From the NCBI RefSeq assembly GCF_001243045.1, contig NZ_LN849007.1:186001-250000 (forward strand): 64,000 nucleotides of DNA, written 5' to 3'. The DNA comes from Clostridium niameyense (GTDB lineage Bacteria > Bacillota > Clostridia > Clostridiales > Clostridiaceae). Made by a program: the position numbers and the translations under genes. Shown here in pieces: positions 27,240 to 37,314 of this stretch; the first letter of the stretch is position 1, and every line of letters starts with the position of its first letter. The notes beneath the pieces are model-generated. The model was not told where the DNA came from. It worked only from the letters and a program-made list of their open reading frames with translations, and did no database searches.

Positions 27240-30200
27240 ATGAAAAAGTTTAAAAGAGTTCTTGTTGCTAATAGAGGAGAGATAGCTATAAGAGTTTTTA
27301 GAGCTTGTCATGAATTAGGCATAAGAACTGTAGCTATATATTCTGAAGAAGATAAATTTGCACTATTTAGAACTAAAGCCGATGAATCTTATTTAATAGG
27401 TAAAAATAGGGGACCTATAGAGGCATATTTAAATATTGATGAGATAATAAGTCTTGCTCTAAAAAAAGGTGTAGATGCAATACATCCAGGTTATGGATTT
27501 CTATCTGAAAACCCAGAGTTTGCAAGAAAGTGTACTGAGGCAGGTATAGAGTTTATAGGACCTACTGCAAATATGATGGAGAAACTAGGGGATAAAATTA
27601 AATCCAAAATTGTTGCTGAGAGTGTAAAAGTGCCTACTATACCAGGAGTTCAAAAACCAATTACATCTGAAGCAGAAGCTATGGATTTTGCAAGATATTG
27701 TGGATATCCAGTAATGCTTAAAGCTGCAGCTGGTGGTGGCGGAAGAGGTATGAGAATTGTAAAAGATGAAAAAGAACTAATATCATCTTTTAGAAGTGCT
27801 AAAAATGAAGCTAGAAAAGCCTTTGGTATAGACGATATGTTTATAGAAAAATATTTAGAAAATCCTAAACATATAGAGGTTCAAGTTTTAGGAGATAAAA
27901 AAGGTAATATTGTTCATTTATATGAAAGAGATTGTTCTATTCAAAGAAGACATCAAAAGGTAGTAGAGTACACGCCTGCTTTTGCTTTGAGTGAAGAAAA
28001 AAGACAGGAAATTTGTAATGATGCTTTAAAAATAGCTAAAGCGGTAGATTATAGAAGTGCGGGTACATTAGAATTTTTAGTAGATAATTTTGGAAATCAC
28101 TATTTTATAGAAATGAATCCAAGAATTCAAGTAGAGCATACAGTAACAGAAATGGTTACAGGAATAGATATAGTACAAAGCCAAATATTAATAGCAGAAG
28201 GATATGATTTAACTTCCGATGAAGTGGGAATAAAATCGCAAGAGGATATAAAAACAAGAGGGTTTGCTATACAATGTAGAATAACTACAGAAGACCCATC
28301 AAACAATTTTGCACCAGATACAGGCAAAATTGAAGATTATAGAACAGGTTCTGGATTTGGTATAAGACTAGATGGAGGAAATGGATTTACAGGTGCTATT
28401 ATAAGTCCTTACTATGATAGTTTATTAGTTAAAACTACAGCTTGGTCAAGAACTTTTAATGATGCTATACGAAAGTCTATAAGATCTATTAAAGAACTTA
28501 AAATTTCAGGAGTTAAAACTAATATAGATTTTTTAATAAATGTATTGAATCATGAAAAATTTGTAGAAGGAAAATGTGGAACAAAATTTATTGAGGAAAA
28601 TCCTAAATTATTTGATATACGTCCTAATGCAGATGAAGAGTTAAGAATAATAAAATTTATAGGGGAAAAGGTAGTAAATGAAACTCATGGTATAAAAAAA
28701 GATTTCGATGTACCTCAAGTACCTTTAATAAATGATGGTATAAATTTATCAGGAACAAAACAAATATTAGACAATGAAGGCCCAGAAGCACTAGTTAGCT
28801 GGATAAAATCTCAAAAGAAATTACTTTTAACAGATACTACTATGAGAGATGCTCATCAATCTCTTATGGCAACAAGAATGAGAACTATAGATATGCTTAA
28901 GATAGCTAAAGCTGAATCTTACTTAGCTAAAGATCTATTTTCTATGGAAATGTGGGGAGGAGCTACTTTTGATGTAGCTTATAGATTTTTAAAGGAATCT
29001 CCTTGGGAAAGGTTAGAAAAACTTAGGGAATTAGTGCCTAATGTTTTATTTCAAATGCTTATAAGAGGAGCTAATGCAGTAGGATATAAGAATTATCCTG
29101 ATAATGTTATAAGGAAATTTATAAAGGAGTCTTCAAAGTCTGGAATAGATGTATTTAGAATATTTGATTCATTGAACTGGTTAAATGGAATGGAAGTAGC
29201 TGTAGATGAGGTATTAAACCAAGGTAAGGTTGCTGAAGCATGTATGTGCTACACAGGTGATATATTAGATCAATACAGAGATAAATATACACTTCAATAT
29301 TATGTAGATTTAGCTAAAAATATAGAGAAAAGCGGTGCTCATATATTAGGAATTAAAGATATGTCTGCATTATTAAAACCTTATGCAGCAGAAAAACTTA
29401 TAAAAGCATTAAAAAATGAAATATCTATACCAATACATCTACACACACATGATACTACGGGAAATGGAGTTGCTACAGTTCTTATGGCAGCCACTGCAGG
29501 GGTAGACATAGTAGATACTGCATTTAATAGTATGTCAGGTCTTACAAGTCAACCAGCTCTAAATTCGGTAGTTGCGGCTCTTGAGAATACAGAAAGAGAT
29601 ACGGGTATGGATTTAACACAATTACAAAGATTGTCAGATTATTGGAGTGCGGTAAGACCTGTATATAGCAATTTTGAGTCTGAGTTAAAATCCGGTTCAG
29701 CTGAAATATATAAATATGAGATACCAGGAGGACAATACTCAAATCTTAAACCTCAAGTTGCAAGTTTTGGATTAGAGCATAAATTTGAAGAAGTAAAGGA
29801 AATGTACAAAAAGGTAAATGAAATGTTTGGAGATATTATTAAAGTTACACCTTCTTCAAAAGTTGTAGGTGATATGGCTATATTTATGGTACAAAATGGC
29901 TTAACACCAGAGAATATATATGAAAAGGGTAAGAATATGGCTTATCCAGATTCCGTAGTAGCTTATTTTAAAGGAATGATGGGTCAACCAATGGGAGGAT
30001 TCCCTGAAAAATTACAGAAGCTAGTTTTAAAAGATGAGAAGCCTATAACATGCAGGCCAGGGGAAATGTTAGAGGAAGAAAATTTTCATAAAATAAAAAA
30101 ACATTTAAAAGAAAAGTTTAATTTAGATGCTAGTGAAAAAGAAATTATGAGTTACGCATTATATCCAGAAGTATTTGAGCAATACTTGAATTTCTTAAAT

Positions 30201-30674
30201 GAATACGGAGATTTAAGTTCCATGGGTAGCGATGTGTTTTTCCATGGATTATATGAAGGTGAAATAGCCGAAATAGAAATAGAAGAAGGAAAGATATTAA
30301 TAGTTCAGTTATCAGAAATAGGTAAGGTAGATTCACAAGGGTATAGAACATTAGTATTTGAGATAAATGGAAACAGAAGGGAAACAAAGATAAAGGACAA
30401 GTCCAGCTTAGCATCAAATTTAAAATTAGAAAATGAAATTAGAATGGCAAATCCAGAAGATAAAAGCAATATAGGTTCTAGTATACCAGGAAATGTGGTT
30501 AAGGTTTTAGTTGATATAGGTGATGAAGTTAAAAAAGGTGATGATTTAATAGTTATAGAAGCTATGAAAATGGAAACAAATGTAGTAGCTCATGAAGATG
30601 GGATTATAAAAAATATATTAGTTAAAGAAGGACAACAAGTAAAAACAGGACAATTACTTATAGAGATAAAGTAA
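27240..30674 (+). CDS. pyc: Pyruvate carboxylase
   Basis: A biotin enzyme that makes oxaloacetate from pyruvate and bicarbonate with ATP, an anaplerotic step. Domains in order: biotin carboxylase (1-450; HPGYGFLSE, AAAGGGGRGM glycine loop, MNPRIQVEH), carboxyltransferase (about 520-800; LLTDTTMRDAHQSL, HTHDTTGN), PYC-type tail domain, and the biotinyl domain with EAMKMET, the biotin-carrying lysine at residue 1110. The length of 1144 is normal for the single-chain form. GGGGGAT lies upstream of the start. It is monocistronic with a strong terminator, and no biotin ligase is nearby. Confidence 0.97.
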   Translation: MKKFKRVLVANRGEIAIRVFRACHELGIRTVAIYSEEDKFALFRTKADESYLIGKNRGPIEAYLNIDEIISLALKKGVDAIHPGYGFLSENPEFARKCTEAGIEFIGPTANMMEKLGDKIKSKIVAESVKVPTIPGVQKPITSEAEAMDFARYCGYPVMLKAAAGGGGRGMRIVKDEKELISSFRSAKNEARKAFGIDDMFIEKYLENPKHIEVQVLGDKKGNIVHLYERDCSIQRRHQKVVEYTPAFALSEEKRQEICNDALKIAKAVDYRSAGTLEFLVDNFGNHYFIEMNPRIQVEHTVTEMVTGIDIVQSQILIAEGYDLTSDEVGIKSQEDIKTRGFAIQCRITTEDPSNNFAPDTGKIEDYRTGSGFGIRLDGGNGFTGAIISPYYDSLLVKTTAWSRTFNDAIRKSIRSIKELKISGVKTNIDFLINVLNHEKFVEGKCGTKFIEENPKLFDIRPNADEELRIIKFIGEKVVNETHGIKKDFDVPQVPLINDGINLSGTKQILDNEGPEALVSWIKSQKKLLLTDTTMRDAHQSLMATRMRTIDMLKIAKAESYLAKDLFSMEMWGGATFDVAYRFLKESPWERLEKLRELVPNVLFQMLIRGANAVGYKNYPDNVIRKFIKESSKSGIDVFRIFDSLNWLNGMEVAVDEVLNQGKVAEACMCYTGDILDQYRDKYTLQYYVDLAKNIEKSGAHILGIKDMSALLKPYAAEKLIKALKNEISIPIHLHTHDTTGNGVATVLMAATAGVDIVDTAFNSMSGLTSQPALNSVVAALENTERDTGMDLTQLQRLSDYWSAVRPVYSNFESELKSGSAEIYKYEIPGGQYSNLKPQVASFGLEHKFEEVKEMYKKVNEMFGDIIKVTPSSKVVGDMAIFMVQNGLTPENIYEKGKNMAYPDSVVAYFKGMMGQPMGGFPEKLQKLVLKDEKPITCRPGEMLEEENFHKIKKHLKEKFNLDASEKEIMSYALYPEVFEQYLNFLNEYGDLSSMGSDVFFHGLYEGEIAEIEIEEGKILIVQLSEIGKVDSQGYRTLVFEINGNRRETKIKDKSSLASNLKLENEIRMANPEDKSNIGSSIPGNVVKVLVDIGDEVKKGDDLIVIEAMKMETNVVAHEDGIIKNILVKEGQQVKTGQLLIEIK

Positions 30675-30678
30675 AAAA

Positions 30679-30706
30679 AACGCTGCTTATTAGCAGCGTT
30701 TTTATT
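30679..30706 (+). terminator. Terminator of pyc
   Basis: A 9-bp GC-rich stem (30679-30687 with 30692-30700, AACGCTGCT with AGCAGCGTT), four-base loop, then a T run. Confidence 0.9.
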
Positions 30707-31018
30707 ATGGGAAGTTTATAATGGGTTTTAAATGGTTTATCTATCTATTCTATGTATTTATTATATAATAAAAAAATTATTCTGTCAAAACATTAACAAA
30801 AATAAAGTTAAAAACTAAGTGAAATTTAAATATTTTCTATTTAAATATAAAATTGTCTTATGTTTTTATATGTATATTATAAATATTTTGTTAAATATAT
30901 AATTATATATTTGTTATATAAAATTAAATAGTAGTTTGTCTATGGTATAATTACTATTAATATAGGAAAATAATACATATGAAATTAATTATTAGTAAAA
31001 GAGAGGAGAATAAAAAAT
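30707..31018 (+). promoter_or_regulatory. AT-rich leader region of the M16C protease gene with extended -10
   Basis: There is no gene in this stretch. A TATAAT at 30946-30951 preceded by TGG (extended -10) gives a plausible promoter about 60 bases before the protease gene; no clear -35 accompanies it. Confidence 0.5.
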
Positions 31019-33946
31019 ATGCGTTTGAAAGTTGGAGAAGTATACCATGGATTTAAGTTATTAAAAGAAGAAACTATAAAAGAGATAAATTCTATAGCTC
31101 AAGAGTTTTTACATGAAAAAAGTGGAGCTAAACTTTTATATTTAAATAATGATGATGATAATAAGGTGTTTTCTATAAGTTTTAGAACTCCTCCTAAAGA
31201 TAGTACTGGTGTAGCTCATATATTGGAACATTCAGTTTTATGTGGTTCAAGAAAATTTCCAGTTAAAGAACCATTTGTAGAACTCATAAAAGGTTCTTTA
31301 AATACATTTCTAAATGCCATGACTTTCCCAGATAAAACTATGTATCCTGTAGCTAGCACTAATGATAAGGATTTTATAAATTTAATGGATGTATATTTAG
31401 ATGCAGTGCTTTACCCCAATATATATAAATATCCAGAAATATTAATGCAAGAGGGTTGGCATTATGAACTAGAAAATAAAGAAGATGATCTTCAATATAA
31501 AGGTGTAGTTTATAATGAAATGAAAGGAGCACTTTCTTCACCTGATTCTATATTATTTAGAAAAATACAGGAGTCTTTGTTTAAAGACACAATTTATGGA
31601 GTAGAATCTGGAGGAGATCCTAAAGATATACCTAATCTTACTTATGAAGAGTTTTTAGATTTTCACAAAAAATATTATCATCCATCTAACAGCTTTATAT
31701 TTTTGTATGGAAAAATGGACATAGTAGATAAATTAAAGTTTATCAATGATAACTATTTAAAAGATTTTAAAAAGATAGAAGTAGATTCAGAAATAAAACC
31801 TCAAAAATCTTTTAAAGAGCCACAATATATGGAAATTAAATATCCAATTTTAAATAATGAAAGTGAAAAGGACAAAACATATTTAAGTTTAAACTTTGCG
31901 GTAGGAAAATCAACAGATAAGGAATTATATTTAGCTTTCGATATTTTAGAATATATATTATTAGAAACACCATCATCTCCACTAAAAAAGGCATTATTAG
32001 AAGCTAAAATAGGTAAAGATATATTTGGTGTATATGATAATAGTATACTTCAGCCTACTTTTAGTATTGTATTGAAAAATTCTAATGAGGATAAATTAGA
32101 AGAATTTAAGTCTATTGTGTATGATACTTTAAATAGATTAGTAGATGAAGGAATAGATAAAAAACTTATAGAATCCTCAATAAATATAAAAGAGTTTGCT
32201 TTAAGAGAGGCAGATTATCAAGGATATCCGAAGGGCCTTATATATAATTTTAAATGTATGGATAGTTGGCTTTATGGTGAAAATCCAATTATTCATTTAG
32301 AATATAATGAAGTATTAAAGAATATAAAAAAGGCATTAAACACTAATTATTTTGAGGATTTAATAGAAAGATATCTATTAAATAATAACCATGCATCATT
32401 ATTGGTTATAAAACCGGAAAAGGGATTAGAAGAAAAAAGAATTGAAGATGTAAAAAATAAACTTAAAAAATATAAAGAAAGTTTAAAAGAAGATGAAATA
32501 GATAATTTAATTAGGGAAACTAAAAAACTACAAGAAAGACAAAAAAGTCGTGATTCTGTTGAGAATTTAAAGAAGATACCATTACTTTCAATAGATGATA
32601 TAGATGAAAATGGAGAAAAGTTACCATTAGAAGAAAAAGAAATTTTAGGTATAAAAACTTTATATCATAATATATTTACAAATAAAATTTCTTATATAAA
32701 TTTATATTTTAATACTAAAGCTATTGAAAAAGAGGATATACCATACATATCTTTATTATCCTCAGTCTTAGGAAAAGTTAGTACTGAAAATTATAATTAT
32801 GCTGATTTATCTAATGAAATAAATATAAACACTGGTGGTATTAAATATGGAGCAGAATGTTTTAGCGACAGTAAGGACTTTAATAAATATTATCCTATGT
32901 TTGTTATAAATGCTAAATGTTTATCAAGCAAAGTTAAAAATTTAATGGAAATTTTAAAAGAAATAATTTCTAATACTAGATTTGATGAAAAGGAAAGATT
33001 AAGAGAAGTAGTAGAAGAATTAAAATCAAGAATGCAGATGGTTATGTTCGATAGAGGAGATATTGTAGCTGTAAAAAGATTATTTTCATATTTTTCTCCT
33101 TCAGGCAAATATGATGAAGTTTTATATGGAATAGAGTTTTATAAATTCATAGAAGATTTAGAGAAAAATTTTGATGAAAAATTTGAAAAGGTGAGTTATT
33201 CACTTGAGAAAGTATTTAATAAAATTTTTAATATAAATAATTTATTAATAAGTGTAGCATCAGAAGAAGAAGATTTTGATAATTTTAAAAAAGAATTTAA
33301 AATATTAAAAGATGTCTTAAAAGATGAAGAATTAATTTATTATGATTATAACTTTAAACTAAATGAGAAAAATGAAGGTTTTATTACTACAAGCAAAGTT
33401 CAATATGTAGCTAAAGGATATAATTTTCAAAAGTTAGGATATGAATATAAAGGAAGATTACAGCTTATCAAAACTATAATAAGTTATGATTACTTATGGA
33501 ATAAAGTTAGGGTACAGGGAGGTGCCTATGGATGCTTTACCTCTTTTATGAAAAATGGTAATACATTCTTTGCATCTTATAGAGATCCAAACTTAAAAGA
33601 AACTTTAAATGCATATGATAATGCTTCAAAGTATTTAGCTGATTTTGATACAGAAGAAAGGGAAATGACTAAATATATTATAGGTACTATTTCTGATATA
33701 GATATGCCATTAACACCTTCTATGAAGGCCAGAAGAGCGGTAGATTATTATCTAAGAAATATATCATATGAAGATATGCAAAGGGATAGAAAAGATATAC
33801 TAGAAGCAAATCCTGTTTCTATAAGGGAAGTTAGCGCTTTGATTAAAGAATCAATGAATGAAAATTATATATGTGTTGTAGGTAATGAAGAAAAGATAAA
33901 AGAAAATAAAGAAGAATTCAATAATATATTAAATATTTTTGAATAG
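31019..33946 (+). CDS. M16C (insulinase/presequence protease-like) zinc metalloprotease
   Basis: A 975-residue cytoplasmic peptidase of the Cym1/PreP/falcilysin-like M16C subfamily, a clam-shell enzyme that degrades short unfolded peptides. The inverted zinc motif is HILEH (in AHILEHSVLCGSRKF) at about 67-71, with the distal glutamate in YNEMKGALSS (about 163). Two pairs of M16 domains follow and the central linker is highly charged (VENLKKI and similar). The length matches full-length family members. The start has AGAGGAG upstream. It is monocistronic, convergent with cstA. Confidence 0.93.
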   Translation: MRLKVGEVYHGFKLLKEETIKEINSIAQEFLHEKSGAKLLYLNNDDDNKVFSISFRTPPKDSTGVAHILEHSVLCGSRKFPVKEPFVELIKGSLNTFLNAMTFPDKTMYPVASTNDKDFINLMDVYLDAVLYPNIYKYPEILMQEGWHYELENKEDDLQYKGVVYNEMKGALSSPDSILFRKIQESLFKDTIYGVESGGDPKDIPNLTYEEFLDFHKKYYHPSNSFIFLYGKMDIVDKLKFINDNYLKDFKKIEVDSEIKPQKSFKEPQYMEIKYPILNNESEKDKTYLSLNFAVGKSTDKELYLAFDILEYILLETPSSPLKKALLEAKIGKDIFGVYDNSILQPTFSIVLKNSNEDKLEEFKSIVYDTLNRLVDEGIDKKLIESSINIKEFALREADYQGYPKGLIYNFKCMDSWLYGENPIIHLEYNEVLKNIKKALNTNYFEDLIERYLLNNNHASLLVIKPEKGLEEKRIEDVKNKLKKYKESLKEDEIDNLIRETKKLQERQKSRDSVENLKKIPLLSIDDIDENGEKLPLEEKEILGIKTLYHNIFTNKISYINLYFNTKAIEKEDIPYISLLSSVLGKVSTENYNYADLSNEININTGGIKYGAECFSDSKDFNKYYPMFVINAKCLSSKVKNLMEILKEIISNTRFDEKERLREVVEELKSRMQMVMFDRGDIVAVKRLFSYFSPSGKYDEVLYGIEFYKFIEDLEKNFDEKFEKVSYSLEKVFNKIFNINNLLISVASEEEDFDNFKKEFKILKDVLKDEELIYYDYNFKLNEKNEGFITTSKVQYVAKGYNFQKLGYEYKGRLQLIKTIISYDYLWNKVRVQGGAYGCFTSFMKNGNTFFASYRDPNLKETLNAYDNASKYLADFDTEEREMTKYIIGTISDIDMPLTPSMKARRAVDYYLRNISYEDMQRDRKDILEANPVSIREVSALIKESMNENYICVVGNEEKIKENKEEFNNILNIFE

Positions 33947-33950
33947 TAAA

Positions 33951-33981
33951 AAAGCTGTCTCATTTTATTGAGACAGCTTTA
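33951..33981. terminator. Bidirectional terminator, M16C protease / cstA
   Basis: A 12-bp perfect stem (33951-33962 with 33969-33980, AAAGCTGTCTCA) with a six-base loop and flanking A/T runs. Confidence 0.85.
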
Positions 33982-33992
33982 ATAGCTTTTTA

Positions 33993-35414
33993 TTAAGCAG
34001 CATTATTCATATCTTTAGAGCTGTTTTTTACTGATTTATTAAGGAATAATACTAAAGCAACTAAAGCTGCTACCACACCGATAGGATATCCTATGCTTGC
34101 ACTAAACTTAAATCCTTCTGGTGCTACAAGAATGTAAGTTACAGAAACTGCTGTCATAAATGTAGCAGGTATGCTTGCCATCCAATGAAGTTTTTTATTC
34201 TTAGCAAGATAAGCTGCTGCAGTCCATAATACTATCATAGCTAAAGTTTGGTTTGACCATGCAAAGTATCTCCAAATTATATCAAAGTTGATTTTTGTTA
34301 ATATAAATCCTACTACGAATAATGGTATACTTATAGCTAGTCTATTTTTTATAGGACCTTGTTCATAGTGTAATAAATCGGCAACTATGAGTCTTGAACT
34401 TCTAAAAGCTGTATCTCCAGAAGTTATAGGGCAGGCAACAACACCAAGTATGGCTAAAGCTCCACCAAATTTTCCAAGTAAAGAGTTTGAAATAGTATTT
34501 ACTACCCAAGCAGGTCCACCATTGGCTGCCATTTGTTTTCCTAGTTCACCAGTTCCACCGAAGAATGTCATAGCAGCAGCAGCCCAAATTAAGGCTAATA
34601 TACCTTCTGCAATCATTGCTCCATAGAATATTTGTCTTCCTTGCTTCTCGTTTGTTATACATCTAGCCATTAATGGAGACTGAGTTGAGTGGAAACCAGA
34701 AATAGCACCACAAGCTATAGTTACAAACATTAAAGGCCATATTGGAAGATGTTTTGGATGTAAATTAGTTAAAGTTACTTCAGGAATATGATATCCATTT
34801 ATAACTAAACTTCCACCTATACCTATAGCCATTATTAATAAACAGACACCGAATAGTGGATAAATTTTTCCGATTACTTTGTCAACAGGAAGCATAGTTG
34901 CAAGAACATAATATATGAATATTACATATATCCATACAACTTTATTAGTACCTGTTAATGTTTTTAAAAGACCTGCAGGTCCCATGATAAACACAACACC
35001 CGTTAATACTAGTAATATTACAGAAAAACCTCTCATGAATTGTTTAAATCCATTTCCAAGATACTTTCCAACAACTTCTGGGATACTTGCACCATCGTGT
35101 CTTACTGAAAGCATTCCAGAAAAATAATCGTGTACTCCACCTGCAAATATAGAACCTAAAACAATCCATAAAAATGCAACTGGTCCCCAAAGTGCACCAG
35201 AAATGGCTCCAAATATTGGTCCTAATCCTGCTATATTTAGAAATTGAATCATAAAAATTTTCCATGCTGAAAGGGGAACAAAATCTACTCCATCTTCTAG
35301 TCTTACTGCTGGAGTTTTTATTGATTCATCTGCTCCAAACATTTTTTCTACAAACTTACCGTATGTAAAATATCCAATTATTAAAGCGAATAATGATATA
35401 AAAAATGATACCAT
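33993..35414 (-). CDS. cstA: CstA-family transporter (probable pyruvate or peptide carrier)
   Basis: A 473-residue polytopic membrane protein (about 13 helices) of the CstA/BtsT family. In E. coli members take up pyruvate (BtsT, CstA) or peptides and respond to carbon starvation. Family markers are NIAGLGPIFGAISGALWGP, the FAGGVHDYFSGMLSVRHDGAS segment and GFHSTQSPLMARCI. The gene is shorter than the E. coli paralogue (about 700), as in many Firmicutes. It is divergent from a LytS/LytTR two-component pair, the same pairing as BtsT with BtsS/BtsR, which suggests control by that system. GGAGG precedes the start. Confidence 0.9.
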   Translation of the reverse strand: MVSFFISLFALIIGYFTYGKFVEKMFGADESIKTPAVRLEDGVDFVPLSAWKIFMIQFLNIAGLGPIFGAISGALWGPVAFLWIVLGSIFAGGVHDYFSGMLSVRHDGASIPEVVGKYLGNGFKQFMRGFSVILLVLTGVVFIMGPAGLLKTLTGTNKVVWIYVIFIYYVLATMLPVDKVIGKIYPLFGVCLLIMAIGIGGSLVINGYHIPEVTLTNLHPKHLPIWPLMFVTIACGAISGFHSTQSPLMARCITNEKQGRQIFYGAMIAEGILALIWAAAAMTFFGGTGELGKQMAANGGPAWVVNTISNSLLGKFGGALAILGVVACPITSGDTAFRSSRLIVADLLHYEQGPIKNRLAISIPLFVVGFILTKINFDIIWRYFAWSNQTLAMIVLWTAAAYLAKNKKLHWMASIPATFMTAVSVTYILVAPEGFKFSASIGYPIGVVAALVALVLFLNKSVKNSSKDMNNAA

Positions 35415-35548
35415 AATAAAATTAAACCTCCTGTTTCTTTTTGTTAAATCGATTACACTTGTTTCTTAAATTATAATCCGTCTCTTTCATATAATAAGGT
35501 ATTTTTAAATTTTTATTAATAATAAATGAATGAAAGGCAAAAAAACAA

Positions 35549-35572
35549 GGTTAACTTGTACAAAAGTTAGCC
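35549..35572. promoter_or_regulatory. Inverted-repeat operator candidate in the cstA-lytS intergenic region
   Basis: GGTTAACTT at 35549-35557 and AAGTTAGCC at 35564-35572 form a nearly perfect dyad with a six-base spacer, located 134-158 bases upstream of cstA and about 100 bases before the sensor kinase gene. A half-copy AAAGTTCA follows at 35581-35588. It could be the binding site of the adjacent LytTR regulator; this is inference from position. Confidence 0.35.
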
Positions 35573-35673
35573 TATTTAACAAAGTTCATATACAAAAAAT
35601 TCTTATTTATTGTATAATTTATAAGGAATATATAAATATTTTGAGTTATTTAAAAAAATAGGGAGTAGGATTT

Positions 35674-37314
35674 ATGATTTATATACAATTATTAGAGAGC
35701 ATGTCATTGATAGGAATAGCTGCTTATTTATATAGTCAAACTAGAACATTTGAAGGTTTAATAAAGGAAGAATTAAATTTAAAAAATAAGATTATAATGA
35801 TATTATTTTTTAGTACTTTATCTATATTAGGAACCTATACTGGAGTAAATGTAGAACATTACGCTTTGGCTAATACAAGGCCCATAGGAGCTATAGTTGC
35901 AGGATATATAGGCGGCCCTATAGTTGGTATTATTGTAGGAATTATAGCAGGGCTACATAGATACTCGTTAGGAGGATATACAGCATTGGCATGTGCTATA
36001 TCTACTATAGTAGAAGGATTAGTAGGTGGAATAGGAAGTAAATTTTTAAAAAATGATGAGTTAAGTATATCTATAGGTTTTATTTCGGCTATAGTTGCAG
36101 AAATACTACAAATGGTTATAATAATACTGATTTCTAAACCTTATGAATATGCTTTAAATTTAGAAAAAATTATAGCTTTTCCAATGATAATAATAAATTC
36201 TGTTGGAGTAGCCATATTCATAAATATAATAAATAATACACAACAACGTTACAATGAAATAGGTGCTATTCAGCTGCAAAAGGCGTTGAATATAGCTAAA
36301 CGAACATCTATTTATCTGCGAAATGGATTTAATAAAGATATAGCATATAAGGTTTGTAATATTATATATGAAATGATAGATACAAAAGGGGTATTTATAT
36401 CTGATGGAAAAGATGTAGTATCTTATTTAGGTAAGAATATAGATGAAGGGGAATTGAAAGGTAGTATAAAAGATTATTGTAAGTACAAAAACTATGCAGT
36501 AATAAATTTAGTGCAAAGCAGGAAAAAATTTTACTGTATACCCATATATATAAAGGAAAAAGATTTTAAATTTGTAATTGGGTTAGGTATAAAGCTTAGT
36601 AAAATAGATAAATATTTCATAGAATTTTGCAAAGAATTAAGTTCTCTTTTAGCAACACAAATTGAATTATATGAATTAGACCAATTAGCACAGGAAGGAG
36701 CAAAAGCTGAATTTAAAGCATTAAGCGCTCAAATTCATCCTCATTTTCTATTTAATACTTTAAATACAATAGCATCTTTTTGTAGAATTGATCCTAATAA
36801 AGCAAGAAAATTAATATTAGATCTTTCTAATTATTTTAGGCAAACTTTAAAAAAGGAAACAGATTTTGTTACATTAAAAGAAGAACTAGATTTTATAAAT
36901 TCTTATTTGTCTATTGAAAAAGCTAGGTTTGGAGAAAGGTTAATTATAAGTAAAAATATTTCAGAAGAATTAATGAATATAAAAATGCCGTTATTTATAT
37001 TACAGCCCATAATAGAAAACTCCATAAAGCATGGTATTTTGATAAAACCAGAAGGAGGAGAGGTTAAAATTATGGCTGTACAACAAAGGGATGAAATAAA
37101 ATTTACTGTAGAGGATACTGGTATGGGAATGACAGAGAAGAGACTTAAAGAAGTATTAGAAAATTGGCCAGGAATAGGGTTATTTAATGTAAGTAAAAGA
37201 TTGAAATTGTTGTATGGGGAAGATAATAATTTATATATAGAGAGTCATTTAAATAAAGGAACTAAAGTAAGTTTTTATATTCCCAAGGAGGTTATTAAAG
37301 TTGAGAAAAATTAA
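35674..37314 (+). CDS. LytS-type sensor histidine kinase with 5TM receptor domain
   Basis: A 546-residue sensor. The N-terminus (1-180) is a 5TMR-LYT receptor with several helices and IVAGYIGGPIVGIIVGIIAG in the middle; a GAF-like stretch follows (about 200-325). The kinase core has the H-box QIHPHFLFNTLNTI (about 350), the N-box LQPIIENSIKHG and G-boxes EDTGMGM and GIGLFNVSKRL, all of the HisKA_7/LytS type. The family includes BtsS (YehU), which senses pyruvate, and LytS. It overlaps the downstream regulator by fourteen bases. The divergent cstA gene is the likely target. Confidence 0.92.
   Translation: MIYIQLLESMSLIGIAAYLYSQTRTFEGLIKEELNLKNKIIMILFFSTLSILGTYTGVNVEHYALANTRPIGAIVAGYIGGPIVGIIVGIIAGLHRYSLGGYTALACAISTIVEGLVGGIGSKFLKNDELSISIGFISAIVAEILQMVIIILISKPYEYALNLEKIIAFPMIIINSVGVAIFINIINNTQQRYNEIGAIQLQKALNIAKRTSIYLRNGFNKDIAYKVCNIIYEMIDTKGVFISDGKDVVSYLGKNIDEGELKGSIKDYCKYKNYAVINLVQSRKKFYCIPIYIKEKDFKFVIGLGIKLSKIDKYFIEFCKELSSLLATQIELYELDQLAQEGAKAEFKALSAQIHPHFLFNTLNTIASFCRIDPNKARKLILDLSNYFRQTLKKETDFVTLKEELDFINSYLSIEKARFGERLIISKNISEELMNIKMPLFILQPIIENSIKHGILIKPEGGEVKIMAVQQRDEIKFTVEDTGMGMTEKRLKEVLENWPGIGLFNVSKRLKLLYGEDNNLYIESHLNKGTKVSFYIPKEVIKVEKN

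Noticed and set aside
35441-35458. Rex half-site TTGTTAA upstream of cstA
   Set aside because: The right half (ATTACAC) matches the consensus at only four of seven positions; below what I would accept.
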